64,000 nucleotides of DNA from positions 32,045,501-32,109,500 of the forward strand of contig NC_091661.1 of the NCBI RefSeq assembly GCF_042453785.1, in the 5' to 3' direction. Origin of the DNA: Malus domestica. Lineage: Eukaryota > Streptophyta > Magnoliopsida > Rosales > Rosaceae. The translations under genes were made by a program, and so were the position numbers. Shown piece by piece: positions 52,140 through 63,460 of the stretch; position 1 is the stretch's first letter, and each line of letters opens with the position of its first letter. The notes beneath the pieces are model-generated. The model did no database searches, had not been told where the DNA came from, and worked only from the letters and a program-made list of their open reading frames with translations.

Positions 52140-52690
52140 AGTGTGAAGCTTTTATAGGTGATCAAGATAGTGATAAGCTTTTGTAGGTGAAGCTTTTGTA
52201 TTAAAGTTTTGTAGATGAAGTTTTTATAGGTGAAGCTTTTGTGGGTTAAGCTTTTGTGGTGGGGGAAACTTTTGTGGGTGGAGCTTTTGTGGTGGGTGAA
52301 GCTTTTGTGGGTGAAGCTTTGTGGTGGGAAGCTTTGTGGTGGGGAAGCTTTTGTGGGTGAAGTTTTTGTTGGTGAAGCTTTTGTGGTGGGGGAAGCTTTT
52401 GTAGGTGAAGCTTTTGTGGTGGGGGAAACTTTTGTGGGTAAAGCTTTTGTTGGTGAAGCTTTTGTGGTGGGTGAAGCTTTTGTTAGTGAAGCTTTTATGG
52501 GTGAAGCTATTGTGGGTGAAGCTTTTGTATGTGAAGCTTTTGTGGTGGGTGAAGCTTTTGTTTGTGAAGCTTTTGTGGTGGGTGAAGCTTTTATGGGTGA
52601 AGCTTTTGTAGGTGAAGCTATTGTGGGTGAAACTTTTGTAGGTGAAGCTTTTGAGTTGAAGTTTTGTAGGTGAAGCTTTGGAGTTGAAGA
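52140..52690. repeat. 12- to 24-bp minisatellite (GAAGCTTTTGTGGGT type)
   Basis: Dozens of GTGAAGCTTTTGT(G)G(G)T units in tandem. They keep several frames open and produce low-complexity ORFs on both strands (KASPTK-type repeats on the - strand), which I do not treat as genes. Confidence 0.92.
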
Positions 52691-52717
52691 GCTTTTGTTG
52701 GGTACCATGAATTGATT

Positions 52718-53560
52718 TTGCTTCACACTATCTTGATTAAGATAGTGTGAAGCTTTTGAGAATTTGTAATTGTTCTCCATTGAAGAAGCTTTTGTTGGTG
52801 AAACTTTGTTGGGTACCACGAATTGATTTTGCTTCACACTATCTTGATCAAGATAGTGTGAAGCTTTTGAGAATTTGTAGTTGTCCTCCATTAATGAAGC
52901 TTTGTTGAATTTCCCCCCCATTTTTTATTGGAAACTAAAAATTTGAAAATGTGGGAGAGACAACATATACAAATTTTGCTTCCACACTGTTGAGCAAGAG
53001 ATTGTGATGCAAGCCACACCTTGTAGTAGTCGAAGGTTTTGACGAACCATATAAATTGAATCTGCTTCGAACAATTTTAAATTTGCCTCGAAGGTTTGAG
53101 AATTGTAGTTGCCCTCCATTGATGAAGTTTTTGTTGGCACCATAAATTGGTTTTGCTTCGCACTGTCTTGATCAAAAGTGTGTGAAGCTTTTGAGAATTG
53201 TGGTTGCCCTCCATTGATGAAGCTCTTGTTGGCACTATAAATTGGTTTTGCTTCACACTGTCTTGATCAAGAGTGTGTGAAGCTTTTGAGAATTGTGGTT
53301 GAACTCCTTTGATGAAGCTTTTGTTGGCACCATAAATTGGTTTTGCTTCACACTGTCTTGATCAAGAGTGTGTGAAGCTTTTGAGAATTGTGGTTGTCCT
53401 CCATTGATGAAGCTCTTGTTGGCACTATAAATTGGTTTTGCTTCACACTGTCTTGATCAAAAGTGTGTGAAGCTTTTGAGAATTGTGGTTGAACTCCTTT
53501 GATGAAGCTCTTGTTGGCACCATAAATTGGTTTTGCTTCACACTATCTTGATTAAGAGTG
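52718..53560. repeat. 95-bp minisatellite with hairpin-forming palindromes
   Basis: Five units start at 53124, 53219, 53314, 53409 and 53504, exactly 95 bp apart. Each includes TTGGTTTTGCTTCACACTG, TCTTGATCAAGA-type dyads and GTGTGAAGC. Upstream relatives at 52719-52752 and 52831-52864 contain 34-bp palindromes; the second is perfect (GCTTCACACTATCTTGA and its reverse complement). Confidence 0.9.
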
Positions 53561-53839
53561 TAAAGCTTTCTACGAGTTGTAGTGTTTGCATTGTTACAGA
53601 AGGGAAATGTCTGAAGCAGATGCAAAAGGGCTGAATAGTTTGATCTTCGTATTCCATGCACTGAAGTTGTTGTTATCTTGCAATAAAAATTTGTTGGTGA
53701 CTATAACTCTTGTTAGGCACAAGTGCTCCCCTAGTTGAGTTGTCAAGCTTAAAGGTTTTTTATTATTTGTGAATGCTAGGAGTTCACATGTACAAGTTGT
53801 ACCACTCGTCTTCTGGTAGGTGGAATGAATGGTGAGTTG

Positions 53840-54640
53840 CTTTCATCACTTGGTTGGTGGTACAAAGGTGAGTTCCTTCAACACATTTCATCACTTGGTT
53901 GATGGCACGTGGATGAGTTCCTTCTTCACTTGATTGGTGGCATGAATGGCAAGTTTCCAAATGATATTAGAGTACGAGTTATACATTTCATCACCTGGTT
54001 GGTGGCATGAAGAAGAGTACGAGTTGTACATTTCATCACCTGGTTGGTGGCATGAAGATAAGTTCCTTCTTCACCTGGTTAGTGGCATGGTGGCAAGTTG
54101 CCAAATGATATTAGAGTACTGGTTGTACATTTCATCACCTGGTTGGTGGCATGAATGAGAGTACGGGTTGTACATTTCATCATTTGGTTTATGGTATGAA
54201 GATGAGTTCCTTCTTCACCTGGTTGGTGGCATGAGTGGCAAGTTGCCAAATGATATTACAGTACGGGTTGTACATTTCATCACTTGGTTGGTGGCATGAA
54301 GGAGAGTACGGGTTGTACATTTCATCACCTGGTTGGTGGCACAAAGATGAATTCCTTCTTCACCTGGTTAGTGGCATGAGTGGCAAGTTTCCAAATGGTA
54401 TTAGAGTACGGGTTGTACATTTCATCACCTGGTTGGTGGCATGAAGGAAAGTACAGGTTGTAGATTTCATCACCTGGTTGGTGGCATGAAGATGAGTTCC
54501 TTTTTCACCTGGTTGGTGGCATGAGTGGCAAGTTGCCAAATGATATTAAAGTATGGGTTGTACATTTCATCACCTGGTTGGTGGCATAAAGGAGAGTACG
54601 GGTTGTACATTTCATCACCTGGTTGGTGAGAATAAGGGCA
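53840..54640. repeat. Higher-order repeat array (CACCTGGTTGGTGGCATGA)
   Basis: CACCTGGTTGGTGGCATGA alternates with GAGTACGGGTTGTACATTTC, GATGAGTTCCTTCTT and GGCAAGTTGCCAAATGATATT in a mosaic higher-order pattern. The CACCTGGTTGGTG core is also in the 65-bp array of the element at 37863-41639. Confidence 0.88.
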
Positions 54641-55344
54641 AGGTGTCTAGGCACATTATAGCAAGTGTCGAAGACACAAAGTATGTTGAACCTTTTCGAA
54701 ACACAGTTGGCTTATGTATAGATGTGTTGGAATGTATGATGTTTATGTATGAATGTGTTGGAATGTATGATGTTTATGTATGAATGTGTTGGAATGTATA
54801 ATGTTTATGTTGATTGATATGAGTGATGTTTATGAATGTTTTGCTATGCATGAAGGGATCCATGCTTTTGATATGAGAACCATGTTGGTTGTAACACATA
54901 GTATCACATACTTTGTGTCAAAGTACGCATGTTGAAGCTCTAAGTTGGAGTATAAGGTTAGGTCAGCGTAAACCAAGTGTTCTAGTGCTAGGAACGCAAA
55001 AGACTCAGAAGAAGTTGTCTGAATTCCTTCTTCTTTAAATATTTACCGAATGGCTTGTATGAACAAAGATCTCAAGCGATTAAGAGTCAAAACATTTGTA
55101 ATGTGTATACCTTCTTATAATAGCATTTCCTTCAGTACCTAATCCTCTACTTTGAAAGAGTGAGGCTTGGCCCCATAGTCATAATAGTCGAGGTACGTTC
55201 ACCCTTGGTTGTCTTGATATGAAGTTTTATTCATCTTGTTGTAATGGGCTTGCTGAGAGTAAAAATCCGTCCTCTTACCAAGAGACAGATACGTTGATGA
55301 CTTAGCGAGTAACTAAATAAAGCAGGAGATGATGCAATGAGTGT

Positions 55345-55950
55345 CTAAATGGCCAATATCTCCTCACTTGGTAAAACTTGACTTCCACTTCCCATTTGTT
55401 GATAGGGGTTAACCATATAGGGGTTCCCTTGATATGTCCTTACTTCGACGGATGCGTGGTTGTAAGCATGTGCCATCATCTCAGAGTAAGTCTTCCAAGT
55501 GTTGGCATTGATCATGTACTTGAAGAAACAATCACGTAGGCCTGCCGTAAAAGCCTTAAGGGCAGTCTTGTCATCTGCCTCAGCACAACGAGAATACTCA
55601 TGGCTGAAGCAAACGGCATACTCTCGTAGTGACTCGTTCGGCTTCTGGCGAATAATGTATAAGTCATCTGCAGAATGCAAGTGATCGGTCTGGAAGATAT
55701 GTTGAGAGACAAACAGTTTCCTCAATTCCTCAAATGAGTCTACTGTCTCAGGTGGAAGACGACAATACCAGTTTAGAGCTCCGCTCGAGAGGGTGGAGGG
55801 GAAGAGAAGACATCGCTCTTCGTCGGTGTGCATCCGATATGCCATGGTAGACTCAAAGAGGTTAAGGTGTTCAATTGGGTCCTCACTTCCAGTATAGAGT
55901 TGTAAACCAAGCTTTTGTTTTGTCTTCGCTTGAATGAGGGTGTCGATGAT
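55345..55950 (-). pseudogene. gag remnant of the 9.2-kb element
   Basis: Open on the - strand from about 55950 (LQLYTGSEDPIEHLNLFES) to 55345: ALNWYCRLPPETVDSFEEL, HIFQTDHLHSADDLY, ALKAFTAGLRDCFFKYM. Very similar to 16553-17110. The zinc-knuckle part present in the other copy is missing here; the sequence runs into a frame stop and then the minisatellites. Upstream gag (to about 56870) is broken into several frames. Confidence 0.75.
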
Positions 55951-56913
55951 CCTTCTTGTGATAGGGGCAGGCCTGGGTTGGTTCCAGTCAGGTATCTCGG
56001 CCTAACGTTTGGCCTTCAACTTGTTTACTTCCTCAATGAGTTGTAGGACAATGGGGTATGAGTGGAGTTATGTACCACTGGAATTTTCTTTCGTAAGTCT
56101 TCATCGCCTTTTGGAAGTGAGAAAGTTTGAGCATGGGCGTGTGGTTTTTTCTTGGACTTGTCGTACTGACTTCTAGGGCGAGTCTGTCGGAATACCTCAG
56201 AGTTCCCCGTACCTTCATTTTCCTCTGGGACCTGTCGTTCTTTCCCTAGATTGGCAGCTGGCCTGGGTCGTGAGAGGGGACTGAGTCTTTCAGAAACCCT
56301 TAGGTCATTAATCTTCGAGCATATATGGAGGGGATTCTCTTAACGTTGCTTTAGGAAGTCTCGACAGTCACGATAAACGGTTTTCGATCCTTCCAACCCT
56401 TCTGCAAGAAGGTGTCTTCCTCCACTTCTTCTACTTCGGGTCGAAGCATCTGGGTTGAAAGAAGTCTCATGTTGATTAATGTTTTGATGATTAACTCGCT
56501 CCTCATCAAGGATACCCATGTCGAAGGAAGGTGACCCTCCGTGTTGGGGGGCACCCAGATGATGATTGATGTCCACAGGGGCAACGAGCTAGCGTGTTTG
56601 AGTACACCTAGTTTCTTGGAGCGTCTCAAAGAGCTTCTCATACTGCTCCTAGAGGATCTTATTCTTCATTGCTATCTTATTGTTCTGAGCTTCTAGCTCA
56701 TCGACTTTAGCTTGAAGAGCAACCCTCTTTCCTTCATTCTTTCGTTGCTTCGCACTAGGTGCAAGATGGGTGTCATTCTGTGTGATGTGGCTTCCTTCGC
56801 TCCTCATGTTGGAAAGGGATGCTTGGTTAAAAGAAAGTGTACGAATGGTGGAAACCAGCTTGGCAAAGCTAAAGAGAGTGGGAATAAGTGTAGTTCCCAC
56901 AGACGGCGCCAAA

Positions 56914-57426
56914 TGTTGATGCACAAAATCAGTGGGGACTTTGGTACAACAGAAAATGTTAAGTTTGTGACCTTCGCTAGATTGCTCCGATCACTAGTGT
57001 AGATAAGTATGTAAATGGATAGAGATAGGGAAGCAAACACAAGATGTACATGGTTCATCCAGATTGGCTACGTCCACGGAGTAGAGGAGTTCTCATTAAT
57101 TGTGAAGGGTTTACACAAGTACATAGGTTCAAGCTCTCCTTTAGTGAGTACTAGTGAATGATTTAGTACAAATGACATTAGGAAATATTGTGAGAGAATG
57201 ATCTCTATTTATAGAAGAAAGTTTCTAGTTTCATTCTGACATTGACATGTGTCGTGTTGTGATTGTCTTCTGATGTTGACACGTGTCTCACTATGATTGG
57301 CTTCTGATGTCGACACGTGTCACACTGTGATTAGCCTCCTAGTTGGAGGGAAACTCTTCTGGGTCCTTAACGGTATAATGTTGACCGGTGTAAAAGTTTC
57401 GGGATTGGTCAAGTAAGATACAAACA
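56914..57426 (-). repeat. 5' LTR of the 9.2-kb element
   Basis: 513 bp, TGTTGATGCACAAAATCAG to AGATACAAACA. On the - strand it is followed by the PBS-like TTTGGCGCCGTCTGTGG. Confidence 0.85.
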
Positions 57427-57469
57427 GAGTCTTTTAACTTTAGCTGCCAATGCTGTCAAAAGCGTTTTT

Positions 57470-57712
57470 AGTTATTTGAAAGTGCTTTAAGTTATTCTAT
57501 AAGCAGTTTGTGGAAATTGAAGTTTGAATTGATTTGCATACCCAATATGATTGGAAATTTTGCGTGTGGCTTGGGAAAAGGGTAAGTGGCTCCCTTCTTG
57601 GGGTATATGACTATAGCATCGTGGATGGTGGCACGATCCCACTCGCTGTGAGCATGCCACCATAGAGTCTCCTCCTCTAAGGAAAATATAATGGTTTGGG
57701 TAAACTTGGTGA
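57470..57712 (-). pseudogene. Orphan laccase exon-3 fragment
   Basis: The - strand encodes FTQTIIFS, then [38 protein letters not shown] and FPIILG, matching laccase exon 3 (60640-60884) of the intact copy; adjoining bases match its intron 3. It ends at 57712 where a transposon fragment begins. WWHAHS is a copper-binding segment. It is probably the missing upstream part of laccase copy 1, now separated from it by about 11 kb of inserted elements. Confidence 0.85.
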
Positions 57713-57767
57713 CACGCCCCAACCCTGATATCCCCAAATATCAGGATAGGCACGTGCTTGCCAAACT
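57713..57767 (-). mobile_element. LTR-end fragment (same family as 34224-36578)
   Basis: TGACACGCCCCAACCCTGATA ... CAGGATAGGCACGTG closely matches the left end at 34224. Only about 55 bp remain, sitting at the junction of the laccase fragment and the kinase pseudogene. Confidence 0.7.
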
Positions 57768-58653
57768 GTAACACTTCCGACAGAACTGCGGGCGTATACT
57801 GGCCAACAAATTCACAGAACTCAGACGCTGCAGTTATGATGGCATTGCAAAAACAAACCAGGCATATAATTATTACCATAAGAAAACTGGTAGATGCTAC
57901 ATCAAACACATAAAAGTCTTTCCGGTAAAGCTCATTCTAGGCATGTACGTAAATGAGATCGTCCCTCTTGCGCTTGCAATGGGATCTTGTCCCACTACAT
58001 TCATCACTCTGATGGGAAGAGTGCATTGCCTTGGCATGCATTTCCTTTTAAAGGTAGCCTCAGAATCTGCAGCTGCTCTTGCTTATATGCATTCTTCAGT
58101 TGACTCGTTGAAACCGATTATGCTTCATGGAAATGTCAACTCTTCCAACATACTTTTAACTGATTGTTTTGTGGCCAATGTCTCTGGTTTTGGTCCTTCG
58201 AGGTTGGTCCAGGTCCCTAGTAATGAATCCAGATGAACACATTGGTGCAGCAAACACTTGGTTACCTAGACCCTGAATATATCTGTACAGGCCAGTTGAC
58301 AGATAAGAGCAATGTTTATAGCTTTGGAATCGTATTGCTGGGGCTTCTAACTGGGGAGATGCCGTTGGCCTTTTAACAGACCAGAAAATCAAAGAATCAT
58401 AACATCCCATTTCGTTTCTTCCGTAGAACAAAATGACATCTTTCGGATCGTTGTGGCACAACTTGTAAACGAGGGAAACAGAGAGCAACTCAGAGCAGTT
58501 GCGGAGCTTGCAAAGAGTTGCATCAAGTTGAGTAGTGCCGAAAGGCCTGCGATGGAAGAAGCGGCAATAGAATTGAGGAGGTTGTGTGGCGGCACACATT
58601 ATCCTAAGCCGGTTAGTTCACGTCGACAATTATTGAGCGAGAATCCACTGTAG
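57768..58653 (+). pseudogene. WAK-like kinase copy 2, broken
   Basis: Decayed duplicate of 42222-43960. Pieces of exons 1-2 remain (57768-57935, with TATAATTATTACCATAAGAA), then the sequence jumps to the kinase C-lobe: AAALAYMHSSVDSLKP, HGNVNSSNILLTDCFVANVSGF and later TLGYLDPEY-like sequence. The N-lobe is deleted. A one-base loss near 58232 and a TAA near 58374 break the frame, after which LVNEGNREQLRAVAELAKSC is readable again. It shares HGN and SGF with copy 1, so those changes predate the duplication. Confidence 0.88.
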
Positions 58654-59044
58654 GGGAAGGGAAGCCTTGACTAATAGTATATCTTTGACTAATGATCTAA
58701 CGGTTAGAACTTCAGAGTATAGAACTAGAAAATCCCTACGAGTTGTTTTAAATAATCCATTGCAGTTGAACCAATCTTTAAAATAAGGCCAATAATTTTA
58801 GTACTAATCAACGTGCATTGATCATCATATTTCTTTGATGGAAACTTTTCCACGTGTTCTTGAGTCGTGACGGCCACCAAATTGGTGACAATACAAAGCC
58901 AGGTGAATTTTTATGACATATATATCCTGGCCACGGCCAGTCCAAATAGTTGCTAGTATAAAATGGTATTAGAAGGGACGAACTACATGCTGTCCCAATT
59001 ATTGCCATGAACATAGAACCAGGTCGAAAGCTTTATAAAAATTG

Positions 59045-61697
59045 TTAGCATGGAGGCATTCCTTGTGGCGGAGGTAAAATCTGCGCTTGTAGGCCCTTTC
59101 CATTTTTCACTATGAACGTCATGTCCATGCCCCATGACATATGTCGATCCAGATGACAGTGCATAAACCAAACGCCTACATACAACGACAAGAACAAGAA
59201 CAATTTATCATGCGCTAATTATCATTCATTAATGTAACCAATTAGGGGGCTTAACTAAAATTGGAAACTGAAAACTGATATTGTTATTATAAAACGGCCC
59301 CTTATATAAAATATTTAATTAGAGATGATGAGCATCTTCATTAATTACGTACCAGGATTGTCTGCCTTGAATCTAATGGTAGTCCAACCATTTACAGGGA
59401 CAGCGATGGTGTTCTGAAGAGGAGGATCGACAAGATTATACGTCAAAGGGTCCTTGTCCTTGTCAAAATTCCCAAGCCCCCATCCCACAACGTAGAAACT
59501 GAATCCATGGAGATGCATCGGATGGTCATCTCCTGCCACCAAATTTGTCCCCTGAAACACAATCTCCACCGTTGAGTTGTACTCCAGTATCTTCACCTCC
59601 GTCCCTTGCTTCGGCGTCTGTAGGTACAAAGGCAAGTCCTGAGCTGTAAAATTAAACAGCAACGGCGGGGAATTTGGAAAGCGACTTCCAAATGCCCCAT
59701 TGACATGGTAATAGTAAGCTTGCAATATGTCAATGGTGGGGCTGACAAAGCTAATGTTGTTGATACTGGTAGCTAAACGTGTTCCATTAGGCCCAGCACA
59801 TGAATTATTCGGGCAGGGTAGTGAGTTGATGGATAGTGTAAAGAACAAAGGAGTTGTTATCTTGTGTGGCACGTCAATGGGGTGTTTTTTATCAGCCAAG
59901 CTTTTGAGTTTACTGGTAAAGTGAACTGATGCGTTGGTGTTGTTATGGGAAGGAATATTAGGCAAAGAAGTAGGGGATGAATTAGAATTTCCATGGTATC
60001 GTAGTATGGCAGTGGTGGTTGTGTTGTCGTAGGCAATCCCAGCCCCGCCAACGTAGGCTTTTGCAGCAATGTAGTAGTTGTTGGGGCTTTGGTCGGCATT
60101 TAACAAGAGGTCAATGGTTTGGCCGGGAGATATGGTCACATAATCTGTTGAAAATGGCTTGGTGTAGCTAGCATCTGAGCCTACAACTGTGACGCTGTGA
60201 TTGGCAATGGCGAAAAACATCATCTCTTGCACGGCGGAGTTGATTAGTCTGAGTAGGTAGGTTTTGCCGTAATCAACTATGAGCTTGAATGTGTCTGGTT
60301 TTGAGCAAGGATAGAGATCGCCGGGTTGACCATTGATGAGGAAAGCACTTGAATTATTAGGGTCCCCTCCGCTTTGAATCGTTTCATTGTAAAGTTGTCC
60401 GATATCTTCTTTCCACCACTCTCCTACAATTTTCGAATCAATGGTTCGCAGAAAAATTAGGATCGTAATTTGGAAATGTTTATATAGAATTCACTAATGT
60501 TCATAAGCTCTTTTACGAGAAATCCTTCCATTAGAACACATCGAAATTTTAATGGAAATTCAAGTAGAAAATGCCCGAAAAAACCTTTTGACTTTATATA
60601 AGCGGTTTATGGGAATGAAGTTTGAATTCATTTGCATACCCAAGATGATTGGAAATTCTGCGTGAGGTTTGGGAAAAGGGTAAGTGGCTCCCTTCTTGGG
60701 GTATATGACTATAGCACCGTGGACGGTGGCTCGATCCCATTCGCTGTGAGCATGCCACCATAGAGTCCCTTCCTCTGAGGAAAATATAATGGTTTGGGTA
60801 AACCTGGCTCCTGGTTGAATAGGACATTGCGTGATGTAATCAGGACCGTCCGACCATGGATTCCTCGGTTGCTTAACTCCATGCCTGAAATATAGATGGA
60901 TATCATGAATTTAGGTAAAATTCTGAAGAGATTACATGCGATAAAGTTGATTAATTACCAGTGGATGGTAATGTTACGATTGCCCTTGTTATAGACATCC
61001 ACTACAACAATATCTCCGGCATGAGCATACAACGTTGGGCCTGGAAACTGACCGTTTACAGTCAAGATGTTCTTTGTGCTACACAGTCGTTTATATGGAG
61101 TTTCTTCCACCTAAAATTGATTATTGCAAACAAACAGAAGATATGAGTTCATCAATATTTTTGAAATCAGCATACACGATCATCAGTTATAAAGTGTATA
61201 TATACACACACCATGGATGTGTATATATGCATTTCGAGACTTGGGAGCAGCCTCTCCATAAAATGGGGGTAAGGCTAGCCGACATTCACCTCTCCCAGAC
61301 CCTGCATAAAGCGGGAGCCTTGTGCACTGGGTACGATCTTTTTATATTATAGCCGAAAAATGCTAGTAGATCATGTTTTTAAATCATATTTTGTAGACTA
61401 CATGATGTGACAGTTGATTATGGAATTATTTTTTTAGTGCTTTGAAGAAGGAATCTAGCCATGTACTGTCATATTATGTGGTTTATAAAGTATGATTTAA
61501 GTAAATGATCTCTCTAACAACATGCATGATGCATGCAATTCATACATATGCATCAGAATTCAGAACTGAACTGCATCGAAAGGAAATGGGCTAATTACCA
61601 CAAAAGTGTAACGAGGAGGCGACGCTTGGCAACGGAAGATGCCAACAGTAGACAATAACAAGCCAACTACAAGTTTCAAGCTAATTAAAATCTTCAT
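59045..61697 (-). CDS. Laccase (multicopper oxidase), intact
   Basis: Secreted p-diphenol:O2 oxidoreductase acting in the apoplast on monolignols or flavonoids. Exons, transcript order: 61697-61599, 61110-60959, 60884-60640, 60423-59353, 59175-59045, giving 565 residues plus TAA, normal for plant laccases. An N-terminal signal peptide ([16 protein letters not shown]..) precedes a mature start near [19 protein letters not shown]. Copper ligands are in [25 protein letters not shown] and [12 protein letters not shown]; the axial type-1 position is Met. Many NxS/T glycosylation sites are present. The C-terminus [10 protein letters not shown] is typical. Sequence style is closest to the LAC14/LAC15 group, by memory. 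Intron 1 holds a MITE. It is convergent with the kinase pseudogene and is the surviving laccase of the duplicated pair. Confidence 0.93.
61363..61523. mobile_element. MITE in laccase intron 1
   Basis: GCTAGTAGATCATGTTTTTA at the left pairs as an imperfect inverted repeat with the right end (ATGATTTAAGTAAATGATC...). About 160 bp, non-coding. A relative is at 33265-33420. Confidence 0.6.
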
Positions 61698-61778
61698 GCT
61701 GATCGACGACGACATTTATGATTCGTTTCCTATGTCTGCAGAAGATGTAGTTCGCATGATGAGTCGAGGATGGATGTG

Positions 61779-61850
<72 letters not shown>
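61779..61850. repeat. (TA)n(GA)n compound microsatellite upstream of laccase
   Basis: A TA run (61779-61793) passes into a long GA run with one interruption (GAAAGA). On the laccase transcript strand this is a CT/TA tract about 80-150 bp before the ATG. Confidence 0.95.
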
Positions 61851-61899
61851 AGCACAGGAGCCGATTATACGTAATCGAAAATGAATCAATTTACTGGTG

Positions 61900-63460
61900 A
61901 AAGTTACAGCTAACAGTGGATGCTGTGCTAAGTAAGAAGTGTTCATGAACCACAGAGGCGGCTTTGGGAAGCTAAAAGTGCACCGAATTTAGAGGGCCCT
62001 AAAAAAATTTATATCTAATATTTATATGTAATAATGTTTATAGTTTTTTTTTTTCTAAATGTAAAAATTTGGAGTGACAGTAACTACACCATAAAATTCA
62101 AAGTTCGAGTTTTTAAAGGTTTTTTTCTTTTTTGTTTGTTTAAAATTGAACTGCTTTCGAATATTTTTTAAAGGTTATGCTTATAGCTCTTTTTACTTAC
62201 TATTTAATGATATATGTAAATTTATAATCAGCGAGATATAAAGTTTGTTTTGATTTAAGTTATTGTTTTCTAGCATCAATACATTGTCCTACTTTTTTTC
62301 TTTTTCTTGTTTTCCGAAAAACTATCTTAAGGAGGGATGACTCTTTTATGAATTTCGCACAGGACTCCTGAAATCTCAAATACAACCGTGATAAAACACG
62401 TGTTCTTAATATCTTTACTATGGGATAAATCAACGAATTCTCCCATACTTTTTCTTTTCATGCGGTCACAGATTATTTTTACTAATTAATTAACATTATG
62501 TTGATTAATTAAGCTTGGAATATTATAATATTTAATTACCCTATCTTAATTTGAAATTTGTATGTCAGCTTAAATATGTCAGCCAGCCATATATTCCAGA
62601 TGTTGAGAAAGCTGATCAAGATCGACGTGCACAAGCCCAGACGGCCTAGAGCCATTGGAGGACTAAAAGGTTAGGCTTGGGTAAATATACCGAATCCATC
62701 ATAAGAAGAGCAAGATCCATCTGATGTCAGAAATGATCATATATTAGTATTTCACACCTAACAAATTTATTAGGACATGACGATATGTTAAAGTGAGACT
62801 TATCATAAATACTCCGTCATTTTATGTTTTTGACAAAATACTTTATAATATTGACATAGAAATAAACGTTAAACTGTAAAATAACAAAGAGTCTACAAAG
62901 AGTTTTATTTTGAGATAATTTTCTTAGCACTTCTATCATGATCAATTTGGTTCATTTAATTTACTATATAACCTCTATGTGGTTGAGCAATTACCTTGTA
63001 CTACTGGTCCTACCCTGGAATAATCAACCAAGCAAAAAGGGAATGAAGAAGCAAGTTGGAATTTCACAGTTAATTTAATGACCTGCCCCTGTCCTGTCCT
63101 CCATTCCGTGTCTTTGAATATTACCTTTGTATTATTTTAATTAATTAGACCTAACCATCCTAACCTAGGACAATTTACTTTGCTTCTACTCTTATATTTC
63201 TGGTGCTTAGAGATTCAGAAAATTAGCTTAACACTCAATGAATATATAAATCCAAATTAAATTAAACCTGATAACGAAATTTGAGCATTTTTTTTTTTAA
63301 ACTTTATTATCATCACTAAGGGGAGAAAGAGATTCCAAAATTATTACAATAATATAGAGAATAAAATAGTTTCAAATTCAGAATTCATGAATAAAATCTC
63401 AACATCCTATCTATAAGAATATTTTGACCACATGCAATTTGACACAACGCAGATTGCAGC
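61900..63460. other. AT-rich spacer upstream of laccase
   Basis: No gene, RNA or clear repeat recognised. Long poly-T and AT-rich runs. It probably includes the distal laccase promoter. Confidence 0.4.

Larger units (their letters stand above)
48240..57426 (-). mobile_element. 9.2-kb non-autonomous Ty3-type (Tat-like) LTR element
   Basis: LTRs 48240-48740 and 56914-57426 bound a - strand element. A PBS-like TTTGGCGCCGTCTGTGGGAA adjoins the right LTR (56896-56913) and a purine tract (TTAGGGGAGCA on the - strand) adjoins the left LTR. Read 5' to 3' on the - strand: degenerate gag (about 56870-55345), large minisatellite blocks (54640-52140), an ORF on the opposite strand (50760-51467), non-coding 3' region, 3' LTR. 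No pol domain was found. The flanks do not match (TTTTT against GAGTC), so a TSD is missing. The antisense ORF near the 3' end resembles the arrangement known in Tat-lineage elements. Confidence 0.8.

Noticed and set aside
52133-52921. 262-codon - strand ORF of KASPTK-type repeats, and + strand ORFs at 52230-52673
   Set aside because: Products of the 12-24-bp minisatellite, which has no stop in several frames; low-complexity and not gene-like.
53124-53600. CRISPR-like regular repeats
   Set aside because: Units are 95 bp, contiguous and nearly identical with no unique spacers, and the DNA is eukaryotic; this is a minisatellite in a retroelement.
61716-61946. Small - strand ORF of Leu/Ser repeats
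   Set aside because: Translation of the (GA)n/(TA)n microsatellite.
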